Origin: Palsa-506 sp963709075
GTDB lineage: Bacteria; Actinomycetota; Actinomycetes; Streptosporangiales; Streptosporangiaceae
Reading direction: 5' to 3'
Length of the DNA stretch: 64,000 nt
Assembly (NCBI GenBank): GCA_963709075.1
Contig: CAVPUY010000005.1
Coordinates: 124,001 to 188,000, forward strand
A model generated the notes under the pieces. That model was not told where the DNA came from and ran no database searches. It saw nothing but the letters and a program-made list of their open reading frames with translations. Positions 44,588-53,637 of the stretch are shown piece after piece. Made by a program: the position numbers and the translations under genes. Each line of letters starts with the position of its first letter. Position 1 is the first letter of the stretch.

Positions 44588-45826
44588 TCATGCTGGCCGC
44601 CGCGACTCGGCCGCGCTGGCATCGTCGAGGATCCCCGGCAGCGCGGCCAGGAAGGAATCGGCCTGCGCGGCGGTCAGGATGAGCGGCGGGGCAAGCCGGA
44701 TCGCGTCCGGCTGTACCGCGTTGACCAGGTAGCCGGCCCGGCGGCACGCGGCCTCGACGTTGGCTGCAGCCGGGCCGGCCAGCGCGATCGCCAGCCAGAG
44801 GCCCCGGCCGCGTACCCCTGCGACCAGCGGGTGGCGCACCGCGGTGAGCCCCGCCGTGAGCTGCCCGCCGATCTCGGCGGCGCGGGCAAGCAGGCCGTCG
44901 GCCTCGATGGTGTCCAGCACGGCAAGCGCCGCCGCGCAGGCGACCGGGTTCCCGCCGAACGTGCTGCCGTGGTCCCCCTTGCGCAGCGCCGAGCCGCACT
45001 CGCCGAGGCCGATGCACGCGCCGATCGGCAGCCCGCCGCCGAGTCCCTTGGCCAGCGTGATCACGTCGGGGGTGATCCCGTCAAGCTGGTGGGCGAACCA
45101 GGCGCCGGTCCGCCCGATCCCGCTCTGGATCTCGTCGAGCACGAGCAGCGCGCCGGCCTCGTCGCAGGCGTCTCGCGCGGCACGCAGGTAACCAGCCGGA
45201 GCCGGGACCACGCCCGCCTCGCCCTGGCAGGGCTCGAGGAACACCGCGGCGCAGTCCGGCCGCACCGCCGCGCGCAGTGCGCGGGCGTCCCCGAAGGGCA
45301 CGAAGCGGGCTTCGATCCCGAACGGCCCGAACGGATCCCTGATCGAGCTCTTGCCGGTCAGCGCGAGCGCGGCCGAGGTGCGCCCGTGGAAGCTGTTCTC
45401 GGCCGCGACGATGACCGGCCGCCCGGCGCCGCGGCTGCGCCGGACCAGCTTCACGGCCGCCTCGTTGGCCTCGGTGCCCGAGTTCGCGAAGAACACCCGG
45501 CCGCCGGCCGGGCCGCCCGCACCGCCGAGCAGGCGGAGCAGCCGCTCGGCCAGCGCGATCTCGCCCTCGTGCAGGAACAGGTTGGAGGTGTGCGCGATGC
45601 TGTTCACCTGGCGGCTGACCGCCTCGGTGATGGCGGGATGCGCATGCCCGAGCGAGCTCACCGCGATGCCGGCGATCAGGTCGGTGTACTCCCGGCCGTC
45701 GGCATCCCAGACCAGGCAGCCCTTGCCGCGCACCAGGGCGACCGGCGGGATGCCGTAGTTCCCCATCAGCGCCTGCCCGAAGCGGTGCTGTAGTTGCTCG
45801 GTGTGACTCATGGTGTCGTCGGTCAT
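44588..45826 (-). CDS. argD: Acetylornithine aminotransferase
   Basis: PLP-dependent class-III aminotransferase making N-acetylornithine. The motifs FFANSGTEANEAAVKL, AENSFHGRT, LVLDEIQSGIGRTG and ITLAKGLGGGLPIG (PLP lysine) are clear. The ATG overlaps the argB stop (ATGA). The frame is intact; the length is about 412 residues. Confidence 0.96.
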   Translation of the reverse strand: MTDDTMSHTEQLQHRFGQALMGNYGIPPVALVRGKGCLVWDADGREYTDLIAGIAVSSLGHAHPAITEAVSRQVNSIAHTSNLFLHEGEIALAERLLRLLGGAGGPAGGRVFFANSGTEANEAAVKLVRRSRGAGRPVIVAAENSFHGRTSAALALTGKSSIRDPFGPFGIEARFVPFGDARALRAAVRPDCAAVFLEPCQGEAGVVPAPAGYLRAARDACDEAGALLVLDEIQSGIGRTGAWFAHQLDGITPDVITLAKGLGGGLPIGACIGLGECGSALRKGDHGSTFGGNPVACAAALAVLDTIEADGLLARAAEIGGQLTAGLTAVRHPLVAGVRGRGLWLAIALAGPAAANVEAACRRAGYLVNAVQPDAIRLAPPLILTAAQADSFLAALPGILDDASAAESRRPA

Positions 45827-46776
45827 TCCGTCTCCGTCCGCATTCCGGGCGCCGAGTCGGGCAGCACCATGGTGCCGATGCCCGAGTCGGTGAAGATTTC
45901 CAGCAGGATGGCGTGCGGCAGCCGCCCGTCGAGCACATGCGCCCGCGGGACGCCGCCGCGGACCGCCAGCAGGCATGCCTCCATCTTCGGGATCATGCCC
46001 TCGCTCAGGTCCGGCAGCATCGCCTCCAGGCCGCTGGCGGTCAGCTCGCTGATGATCTCGCCGGCCGCGTCCGCGCTGCCCGGCCAGTCCGCGTACAGGC
46101 CGGCCACGTCGGTGAGCACGACGAGCTTCGCCGCATCGAGTGCGACAGCCACCGCGGCCGCCGCGGTATCGGCGTTGATGTTGTACACCTCGCCGCTGTC
46201 ACTGCGGGCGACGCTGGAGATGACCGGCACCCGGCCGTCGTCGAGCAGGGCGCGGACGGCACCCGGGTTCACCGCGTCGATCTTGCCGACCATGCCGATG
46301 TCAACCGGCTCGCCGTCGACCAGCACGTGCCGGCGAGTGGCGGTGAGCAGGTTCGCGTCCTCGCCGGACATGCCGACGGCGAACGGGCCATGCCGGTTGA
46401 TCAGCCCGACCACGTCCCTGTTCACCTGCCCGGTGAGCACCATGCGGACGACGTCCATCGTCTCCGGGGTGGTGACGCGCAGCCCGGCGGTGAAGCTGGT
46501 GGCGACGCCGAGCCGGTCCAGCTGGGCGCTGATCTGCGGGCCGCCGCCGTGCACCACGACCGGCCGGAGCCCGGCGTAGCGCAGGAACACGACGTCCTGC
46601 GCGAAGGCCAGCCGCAGCGCCTCGTCGGCCATCGCGTGCCCGCCGAGCTTGATCACCACGGTCTGGCCGTGGAACCGGTCCAGCCACGGCAGCGCCTCGA
46701 TCAGCGTGGCCGCCTTGGCCAGCGCCTCGGCCCGGCCCGGCAGGCAGTCCTCGACCTCGCGCAGCGTCGCGGTCAT
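45823..46776 (-). CDS. argB: Acetylglutamate kinase
   Basis: Phosphorylates N-acetylglutamate. Amino-acid-kinase motifs are VVIKLGGHAM, VVVHGGGPQISAQLDRLG and the C-terminal VVLTDVAGLYADWP and GGVPRAHVLDGRLPHAIL, the last resembling the arginine-sensitive class. The ATG overlaps the argJ stop and the stop overlaps argD (ATGA at both ends). The frame is intact; 317 residues. Confidence 0.96.
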   Translation of the reverse strand: MTATLREVEDCLPGRAEALAKAATLIEALPWLDRFHGQTVVIKLGGHAMADEALRLAFAQDVVFLRYAGLRPVVVHGGGPQISAQLDRLGVATSFTAGLRVTTPETMDVVRMVLTGQVNRDVVGLINRHGPFAVGMSGEDANLLTATRRHVLVDGEPVDIGMVGKIDAVNPGAVRALLDDGRVPVISSVARSDSGEVYNINADTAAAAVAVALDAAKLVVLTDVAGLYADWPGSADAAGEIISELTASGLEAMLPDLSEGMIPKMEACLLAVRGGVPRAHVLDGRLPHAILLEIFTDSGIGTMVLPDSAPGMRTETE

Positions 46777-47927
46777 GTCGAGTATGCCGAGTTCTCGTGC
46801 ACGTACGCGGCGGTGAGGTCGGTGGTGCGGATGGTGGCCGCGTGCGGCCCGGCCAGCAGGTCGACGGTGATCGTGACGTCCCGGCCGGTGAGGTCCACGC
46901 CGGACCGGTCCGCCGCGGCGCACCCGTTCCGGCACACCCAGACGCCGTTGATGGCCACGTTCAGCTGGTCTGGGTCGAACGCCGCGTCGGTGGTCCCGAC
47001 CGCCGCCAGCACCCGGCCCCAGTTGGGATCCTCGCCGCCGATGGCGCATTTGAGCAGGTTGCAGCGGGCAACGGCGCGGCCGGCCGTGACGGCGTCCTGC
47101 TCGCTCGCCGCGCCGGTCACCTCGATGTCGATCGCCTTGCCCGCGCCCTCGGCGTCCAGCTGCATCTGGCGGGCCAGGTCATCGCAGACGCCGGTGAGCA
47201 GGCCGGTGAATTCCGCCGGGTCCGGCCGCGCTCCGGACGCGCCGCTGGCCAGCAGCAGCACCGTGTCGTTCGTGGACATGCAGCCGTCGGTGTCGAGCCG
47301 GCCGAAGGTCTGCCCGGCGGCCCGGCGCAGCGCGGCGTCCAGGCTGGCCGGGTCCAGGTCGGCGTCGGTGGTGAGCACGCAGAGCATCGTGGCCAGGGCC
47401 GGGGCCAGCATGGCCGCGCCCTTGGCCATCCCGCCGATCGCGTACGACGGGCCCTGCCGGCCGGCTTCCTTCGGCACCGTGTCGGTGGTCCTGATGGCGT
47501 CGGCGGCGGCCGCGCCGCCGCGGCTGTCCGCTGCCGCGGCCGCCTTGTCCACGGCGGGCAGCAGCAGTTCCATCGGCAGCCGCTCCCCGATCAGGCCGGT
47601 CGAGCAGACGGCTACCTCGTCGGCGGCCGGCCAGCCGGCCGCGGCCGCCAGCCGCTGCGCGGTGAGCTCGGTGTCGGCGTAGCCGGCCGGCCCGGTGCAG
47701 GCGTTCGCGCCGCCCGAGTTCAGCACGACCCCGCGCAACCGGCCGCCGCGGGCCGCCTGCCGGGTCCAGCGCACCGGCGCCGCCTGCACCCGGTTCGCCG
47801 TGAAGACGGCGGCGGCGGCGTAGCTGGGCCCGTCGCTGAGCACGACGGCGACATCCGGGTCGCCGGACTGCTTCAGCCCCGCAGCGACGCCGGCGGCGCG
47901 GAAGCCGAGAGGCAGGGTGACGCTCAT
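46773..47927 (-). CDS. argJ: Ornithine acetyltransferase/N-acetylglutamate synthase
   Basis: Recycles the acetyl group from N-acetylornithine to glutamate. The autocleavage site Ala-Thr lies in LAPALATMLCVLTTD, and KCAIGGEDPNWGR and LLASGASG are conserved. The frame is intact; 384 residues. The start overlaps the argC stop (ATGA), so all of argC-J-B-D is translationally coupled. Confidence 0.96.
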   Translation of the reverse strand: MSVTLPLGFRAAGVAAGLKQSGDPDVAVVLSDGPSYAAAAVFTANRVQAAPVRWTRQAARGGRLRGVVLNSGGANACTGPAGYADTELTAQRLAAAAGWPAADEVAVCSTGLIGERLPMELLLPAVDKAAAAADSRGGAAAADAIRTTDTVPKEAGRQGPSYAIGGMAKGAAMLAPALATMLCVLTTDADLDPASLDAALRRAAGQTFGRLDTDGCMSTNDTVLLLASGASGARPDPAEFTGLLTGVCDDLARQMQLDAEGAGKAIDIEVTGAASEQDAVTAGRAVARCNLLKCAIGGEDPNWGRVLAAVGTTDAAFDPDQLNVAINGVWVCRNGCAAADRSGVDLTGRDVTITVDLLAGPHAATIRTTDLTAAYVHENSAYST

Positions 47928-49009
47928 GGCGCTACTCCGTAAGTCGTGAGGCCGGCCGATTCCGGCAGTCCGAGCATGAGGTTGGCGTTCTGGATGGCCT
48001 GGCCGGCCGCGCCCTTGCCGAGGTTGTCGATCGCGGCCACCGCGACCGCGCGGCCAGCGTGCAGGTCGGCGGCCACCTGCAGGTGGACGGCGTTCGATCC
48101 GCCGACGGCGGCCGTGGCCGGCCAGCGGCCCTCGGGCAGCAGGCAGATGAATGGCTCGCCGGCGTAGGCGGCGGACATGGCGTCCCGCAGCATCGCCGTG
48201 GCTTCGCCGGGAGTCCTCGCCGCGGCCGCGTCCCCGGCCAGCCGGGCCGTGCAGGTGGCCAGGATGCCGCGCGGCATCGGCGCGAGCAGCGGGGTAAAGG
48301 AGACGTGACTCGCGGCGCGGTTCTCCGGCCGGGGGGATGGCTTCACCGGTAGCGCCTGCTCGATTTCCGGCGTATGCCGGTGCAGGCCGGCCACCTGGTA
48401 CGCGGAGACCGAGCCCATCACCTCGCTGCCGAGCAGTTCCTGCTTCGCGGCCCGGCCGGCGCCCGAGGTGCCGGACGCCGCGACGATGGCGACGTCGGCC
48501 GGCTCGGCCAGGCCGGCCGCGAGCAGCGGCGCGAGCGCGACGATGGCAGCCGTCGCGTAGCAGCCGGGCGCCGCGACCCTGGCCGCGGCGGAGATCCTGC
48601 GCCCGGGCGCCAGGCAGCTCGGGCAGGCCGTAGACCCAGCGGCCGGCATGCTCGGATGCCGTAATACCTGGCCCAGGCGGCCGGGTCGGCCAGCCTGAAG
48701 TCCGCGCCCAGGTCGACGATCTTGGCAGCGTCCGGCAGCTGGCTTGCCAGCGCCGCCGACTGCCCGTGCGGGAGAGCGATGAAGGCCAGGTCGCAGTCGG
48801 CGATGAGGCCGGCGTCGGCGGCATCGAACCGCCGGTCCGCCAGCCCGGGCACGCCCGCCAGCTGGGGATGCACGACTGCCGATGGGCTGGCCGGCCTTGC
48901 TGTCCGCGGTGACCGGGCCGAGCTCGGCGTCCGGATGGCCGGCCAGCAGCCGCAGCAGCTCGCCCCCGGCGTAGCCGCTCGCCCCGGCCACCGCCACCCG
49001 CGCTCCCAT
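47924..49009 (-). CDS. argC: N-acetyl-gamma-glutamyl-phosphate reductase (three frame breaks)
   Basis: NADPH-dependent reduction of N-acetylglutamyl phosphate. The Rossmann motif AVAGASGYAGGELLRLL, LPHGQSAAL, IVDLGADFRLADP, the catalytic Cys in VAAPGCYATA and TLPLL-like HVSFTPLLAPMPRG are present. The coding signal shifts near 48885, 48660 and 48610 and then stays in one frame to the end. The ATG follows gaggagg. It is the first gene of the arg operon, immediately after the tandem ARG boxes. Confidence 0.9.
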   Translation of the reverse strand: MGARVAVAGASGYAGGELLRLLAGHPDAELGPVTADSKAGQPIGSRASPAGGRARAGGPAVRCRRRRPHRRLRPGLHRSPARAVGGAGKPAAGRCQDRRPGRGLQAGRPGRLGQVLRHPSMPAAGSTACPSCLAPGRRISAAARVAAPGCYATAAIVALAPLLAAGLAEPADVAIVAASGTSGAGRAAKQELLGSEVMGSVSAYQVAGLHRHTPEIEQALPVKPSPRPENRAASHVSFTPLLAPMPRGILATCTARLAGDAAAARTPGEATAMLRDAMSAAYAGEPFICLLPEGRWPATAAVGGSNAVHLQVAADLHAGRAVAVAAIDNLGKGAAGQAIQNANLMLGLPESAGLTTYGVAP

Positions 49010-49065
49010 GCATCCTCCTCGGTACGGCGGTCGGGACGGCAGCCGGAACGGCCAGGCCGGGTGCT

Positions 49066-49103
49066 CATGAATTATTATGCAGAAGAGTGTCTTCTTATGC
49101 AAG
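49066..49103 (-). promoter_or_regulatory. argC promoter overlapped by two ARG boxes
   Basis: On the minus strand TTGCAT (49097-49102), a 17-bp spacer, and CATAAT (49074-49079) form a good promoter. Two 18-bp ARG boxes cover it: 49066-49083 (TGAAT, TATT, ATGCA core) and a weaker one at 49086-49103, centres 20 bp apart. Tandem boxes with 2-3 bp between them are the classical ArgR operator layout, so ArgR with arginine would block RNA polymerase. Confidence 0.85.
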
Positions 49104-49186
49104 CGGGTTTCCCCGGCTTGCGGAGGTCAGGTGGCGCGCGGCGGGCGGCGGGCGGCATGATGAGACTCGCCGAGAGGAGAAGCCCG

Positions 49187-49612
49187 ATGGCCGGTGGCCT
49201 ACTGCGTGCCCCGGTATGCCGTGCGCTGGCCGGCCTCGTCGTGGCGGCGCTGGCCGCCGCGGGCTGCGGTTCCGCCGGTGCGCATCCGGCCAGCACGCCG
49301 CCAGCCTCGCGGGTCGCCGCGGACAAGGCGGTCACCTCGTGCGGCACCACCAGGACAGCCGCCAACGTGCCGGTGCGCATCCACGTGCAGCACGGTCAGC
49401 CCGGCTGCAAGACCGCGATGAACATCGAGCGGGATTACGCCAGGGCGATGGCAGCGGGCCGGGAGCCCGGCAACGGCGGCGGCGGCCCTGTCCAGGTCCA
49501 CGGCTGGACCTGCGAGGGCTTCACCACCCCGGTCGTGCTGCGCACCGGGAATGCCTCCAGGTGCGTCAAGGGCGCCGCGACGATCCTGGCCATCCTGCCG
49601 GCGCCGGCCTGA
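49187..49612 (+). CDS. Small lipoprotein of unknown function
   Basis: The signal peptide ends in a lipobox (LAAAGC) after AGLVVAALA, so the product is probably an exported lipid-anchored protein of about 115 residues when mature. The mature part has several cysteines (VTSCGTT, GQPGCKTAMN, WTCEGF, SRCVKG) that may form disulphides. The third of three in-frame ATGs is chosen because gaggaga lies about 8 bases before it. It diverges from the arg operon and is the only plus-strand gene in this region. I do not recognise the family. Confidence 0.75.
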   Translation: MAGGLLRAPVCRALAGLVVAALAAAGCGSAGAHPASTPPASRVAADKAVTSCGTTRTAANVPVRIHVQHGQPGCKTAMNIERDYARAMAAGREPGNGGGGPVQVHGWTCEGFTTPVVLRTGNASRCVKGAATILAILPAPA

Positions 49613-49617
49613 AGCCC

Positions 49618-49650
49618 GGTCAGGAGCCGGTCAGGAGCCGGTCAGGAGCC
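49618..49650. repeat. 11-bp tandem repeat (x3) at the pheT stop
   Basis: ggtcaggagcc occurs three times in tandem. Because 11 is not a multiple of three, the TGA in each unit falls in a different frame on the minus strand, so translation of pheT stops in any frame. Confidence 0.9.
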
Positions 49651-52340
49651 GCCGCGCAGCACGGCGCCGGTACGCCGGGCCGCCTCGGCGACGGCCGCGG
49701 CCCGGGCGGCGCTTGCCTCCTCGGCGGTCAGCGTCCGGTCCGGCGCGCGGAACCGCAGCGTGTACGCCAGCGACTTGCGGCCCTGGCCGGCCTGCTCGCC
49801 GGTGTAGACATCGAAGAGGCGGATCGACTCGAGCAGCACCGCAGGACCTGACGCTCCCGCCGCCGCGGCGGCGCCGGCGACCAGGGCCGCCTCGACGTCA
49901 GCCGATGGCACCTCGGCGGGCACGATCAGGGCAACGTCCTGGGTGGCCACCGGATATGGCGAGATCGCCCCGGCCTGCACCGGCCCGAGCGCGGCAGCGG
50001 CGGTCTCGATCACTGACATGTCCAGTTCCATCGCGCAGCTGCGCTGCGGCAGCCCGAACTCCTGCACAGCCCGCGGGTGCAGCTCACCGGCGTGCCCGGC
50101 CAGCCACTCCTGCCCCTCGCCCGCCCGCACGTACAGCGCGGCGCAGCGGCCCGGATGCCAGGGAGCGTACTGATCGGCCCGCACCGAGAAGGGCGCCCGG
50201 CTGATCCTGAGCACCTGCCTGGCCGCCTCGACGGCGTCCTCCCAGCAGGCCGCCCGGCCATCGCCCCACCAGCCGGGAAGCTCCCGGTCGCCGGCCAGCG
50301 CCACCGCGAGATGCAGCGGCTGGTCGGGCAGCGCCGCGTCCAGGGTCCCCACCTCCTGCACCGTGGGCCCGCGGTCCACTCGCAGGATCGGTGCCATCCG
50401 CTGGCCTTCCGGCCGGGTCAGGAAGACCAGGCCGAGCTCGAACAACGCGGCGTCGGCGAACCCGCGGCCGATATTGCGGCCGAGCACCCGGAGCAGGCCG
50501 GGCAGCAGGGTGCCGCGCATCAGCGGCTCGTCTTCCTTGATCGGGTTGACCAGCCGCGGCACGTCGCGCCGCGGGTCACCAGGCGGCAGCTGCAGCCGGT
50601 CGGCATCGGCGGGCGAGCAGAACGGGTTGCTCAGCACCTCGACGTACCCGGCGGCGGCCAGCGCGCGGCCGATCGTCTGGCGCATCCGCTGCCGCTGCGT
50701 GCGGCCGTGCCCGGCCGGCGCGCGCGGCAGCCGGACCGGGATGTTCTCGTAGCCCTCCAGCCTGATGACTTCCTCGGCGAGGTCGCTGGGGTCGGTCAGG
50801 TCAGGACGCCAGGACGGCGGCATGACGGCGAGCCGCTGCCCGGACCGGTCGTGCTTGCCGTGATCATTCCTGACATGCCTGCTCGGTGCCGACGCCGGGC
50901 GCGCCTGGCCCGGCGGCGCCGGCTGGTCCGCCCCCGCCGCCCCGGCCGCCGCCTCGCCCTCGACGGTCAGCTCGCAGCCGACCTGCCGGCAGCCGGCGGC
51001 TGACCGCGGCCAGCCCGTAGACCACGCCGGCCACCTGGTCCGGGTAGTCCACGGCCATCACGACGGGCTTCCTTGTCACTTCGGCGTGCGCGTGCGTGCA
51101 GCCGGGTACCGCGTTGCCGCCGCCGAGCGCGGCGAGCAGCGACGCCGCCCTGGCTGCTGCCCGCAACGGCAGCTCGCGGTCCACGCCGCGCTCGAACCGG
51201 ACGGACGCCTCGCTGCTGAGCTTGTGCCTGCGGCTCATCCGCGCGGTCCCGACCGCGGAGAAGTGCGCCGCCTCGATGACCAGGTCGCGGCTGCCGGCCG
51301 AGATCTCGGTGGCCAGCCCGCCCATCGTGCCTGCCATCGAGATCGGACCGGAGGAGTCGGTGATCAGGATGTCGTCAGGATCCAGCTCCCGCACCACGTG
51401 ATCGAGCGTCTCCAGCCGCTCGCCCGGCCTGGCCCGGCGGACCACGATCGGCCCGGAAAGCCTGTTCCGGTCGAAGGCGTGCAGCGGCTGGCCGAGCTCA
51501 AGCATCAGGTAGTTGGTGACATCGACCGCCAGCGAGACGCTGCGCATCCCCGCCCTGGCCAGCCGCACCCGGATCAGCAGCGGCGTGGGCCGGGTCTCGT
51601 CGATGCCGCGCACCTCCCGCAGCACGAACCGGTCGCAGGCGCTGGCGTCCTCGATGCTGGCCGGGTACACGTCGGCGGAGACCGTGTCGACATCGCCGGG
51701 CAGGCCCAGGTCGGCCGGGTCAGTGAAGTCGGTATCGAACGCGATCGCCAGTTCCCTGGCGACGCCACGGACCGACAGCGCGTAGCCCTTGTCCGGCGTG
51801 ACCGCGATGTCGAGCACGTGATCGCGCAGGCCCGCGTACTCGGCGAAATCGGCGCCGACCGGCGCGTCGGCCGGCAGCACCAGGATGCCCGAGTGGTCCT
51901 CGCCGATCGCCAGCTCGGCCGCCGAGCAGATCATGCCCTCGGACGTGCGGCCGTAGGCCTGGCGCGCGCCGATCGCCGCGCCGCCGGGCAGCGTCGAGCC
52001 GGGCAGCGCCAGCGGCACCAGGTCGCCGACCGACGAAGTTGACCGCTCCGCAGATGACCTGCCGCTCGTTGCCGCCGCCGGCCGACACCCGGCAGTACCT
52101 GATCGGCTTGCGGAAGCCGGAAAGCTCCTCGATGTGCCGCACCTGCCCCACCACGACGCCGGTGATGTCGTGCCCGACCTGCTCGACTGACTCGACCTCA
52201 AGGCCGGCCGCGGTGAGCCGCCTGCCCACCTCGGCGGCCACCGCATCGGACAGCCCGGCCTCGGCCAGGCCGGTGCCGGGCTCGCGGCCGGCCGGCTCCA
52301 GCGCCGCGAACTCGAGCAGCCAGGACAACGGGACCCGCAT
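49642..52340 (-). CDS. pheT: Phenylalanyl-tRNA synthetase beta subunit (two frame breaks)
   Basis: Forms the alpha2-beta2 enzyme that charges tRNA-Phe. The order is an N-terminal tRNA-binding/OB part (GLEVESVEQVG, VICGAVNFVGD), a B3/B4 editing part (VDVTNYLMLELGQPLHAFD, ISMAGTMGGL), the B5 region, a catalytic-like core (EVLSNPFCSP) and the FDX-ACB domain (RLFDVYTGEQAGQGRKSLAY). Frames change near 52035 and near 50995. An unusual Ala/Pro-rich insert of about 40 residues sits in B5 (about 50830-50950). The start overlaps the pheS stop (TGATG). Confidence 0.92.
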
Positions 52341-53461
52341 CACGCCTCCATTCCGAATGCCCGGCTGAACCGCACATCGCCCTCGACGGTGTCCCTGATG
52401 TCGGTCACCCCGTGCCGGATCATCAAGGTCCGCTCGATTCCCAGCCCGAACGCGAATCCGCTGTAGCGGTCCGGGTCGATTCCGCACGCCACCAGCACCC
52501 GGGGGTTGACCATCCCGCAGCCGGCGATCTCGATCCAGCCCTGCGACCGGCAGACCCGGCACGGCTGGCCGCCCGGCCTGGTGGACGCGCCGCGGCAGAC
52601 GTGGCATTCCATCGACACGTCGGCGGACGGCTCGGTGAACGGGAAGAAGTCGGGCCGCAGCCTGGTCCGCAGCCCCGCGCCGAACATCGCGTCGACGAAC
52701 GCGCTGATCGCGCCGCGCAGGTCGGCCATCGTCAGCCCCTCGTCCACGGCCAGGCCCTCGATCTGGTGGAACACCGGGCTGTGCGTGGCATCGAGCGTGT
52801 CGGTGCGGTAGCACTTGCCCGGGCTGACCACGTACAGCGGCAGCGGGCGGGTGAGCATGGCGCGGATCTGCACCGGCGAGGTATGCGTGCGCAGCACCAC
52901 GCCGGACCGGGGCTCGCCGTCCGGGCCGGCCACGAAGATGGTGTCCTGCATCTCCCTGGCCGGGTGGTCAGGCGGGAAGTTCAGCGCGTCGAAGTTGTAC
53001 CACTCCGCCTCGGCTTCCGGCCCCTCGGCGATCTCGTAGCCCATGCCGACGAAGATGTCGGCGAGCCGCTCGCCGACCGTGGTGACCGGGTGCCGCGCGC
53101 CCGGCAGCGCCCGGTCCCACGGCAGCGTGACGTCGACGGCCTCCTCGGCCAGCGCGCGGCGGTCCCGGTCCGCCTCCAGCTCGTCCTGCCGGCTGGCCAG
53201 CGCAGCCCTGATGGCTGCCCGCGCGGCGCCGACGCGCCGACCGGCGTCAGCGCGGGCGGCAGGCGGGAGCGCGCCGATCTCGGCGTTCGCCTCGGCGATC
53301 GGCGCCCGGTCGCCGGCATGCGCGAGCCTGGCGGCCTTCAGCTCATCGAGGCTCGCGGCGCCGGCGATGGCAGCCAGCGCGTCGTCGAGCATGCGCTGCA
53401 CTTCCTTGGCGGACAGCGCCGCTACCGCCACGGGGTCATAATTCTTGTTCGGTGCGGACAT
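52340..53461 (-). CDS. pheS: Phenylalanyl-tRNA synthetase alpha subunit
   Basis: Catalytic subunit of PheRS. An N-terminal coiled coil is followed by class II motifs (HPVTTVGERLADIF, KCYRTDTLDATHSPVFHQ, FGLGIERTLMIRHGV). A Cys-rich insert ECHVCRGA and CRVCRSQGW precedes the active site, as in some related enzymes. The frame is intact; 373 residues. pheT overlaps it by one base. No Phe leader peptide or T-box is visible in the 176 bp upstream. Confidence 0.96.
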   Translation of the reverse strand: MSAPNKNYDPVAVAALSAKEVQRMLDDALAAIAGAASLDELKAARLAHAGDRAPIAEANAEIGALPPAARADAGRRVGAARAAIRAALASRQDELEADRDRRALAEEAVDVTLPWDRALPGARHPVTTVGERLADIFVGMGYEIAEGPEAEAEWYNFDALNFPPDHPAREMQDTIFVAGPDGEPRSGVVLRTHTSPVQIRAMLTRPLPLYVVSPGKCYRTDTLDATHSPVFHQIEGLAVDEGLTMADLRGAISAFVDAMFGAGLRTRLRPDFFPFTEPSADVSMECHVCRGASTRPGGQPCRVCRSQGWIEIAGCGMVNPRVLVACGIDPDRYSGFAFGLGIERTLMIRHGVTDIRDTVEGDVRFSRAFGMEA

Positions 53462-53637
53462 GGCGTGCTGCTCTCCTGCGATCACCGATTGTCGTGGACG
53501 GGGCTGGCACAGATTTTTCTTTAACGGATGGTCCGGTGCTAATGATCCGCGGCGCCGTGCGCAGCCACCGGCGCCGGGCAAGCCGCGCGCCACCGTGGCC
53601 GGCCAGGCTCGGTCAGGGATCTCCGCTGGCCCGCCGG

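Noticed and set aside
53462..53637. T-box or Phe leader peptide before pheS
   Set aside because: No short frame rich in Phe codons, no T-box consensus and no terminator hairpin seen.
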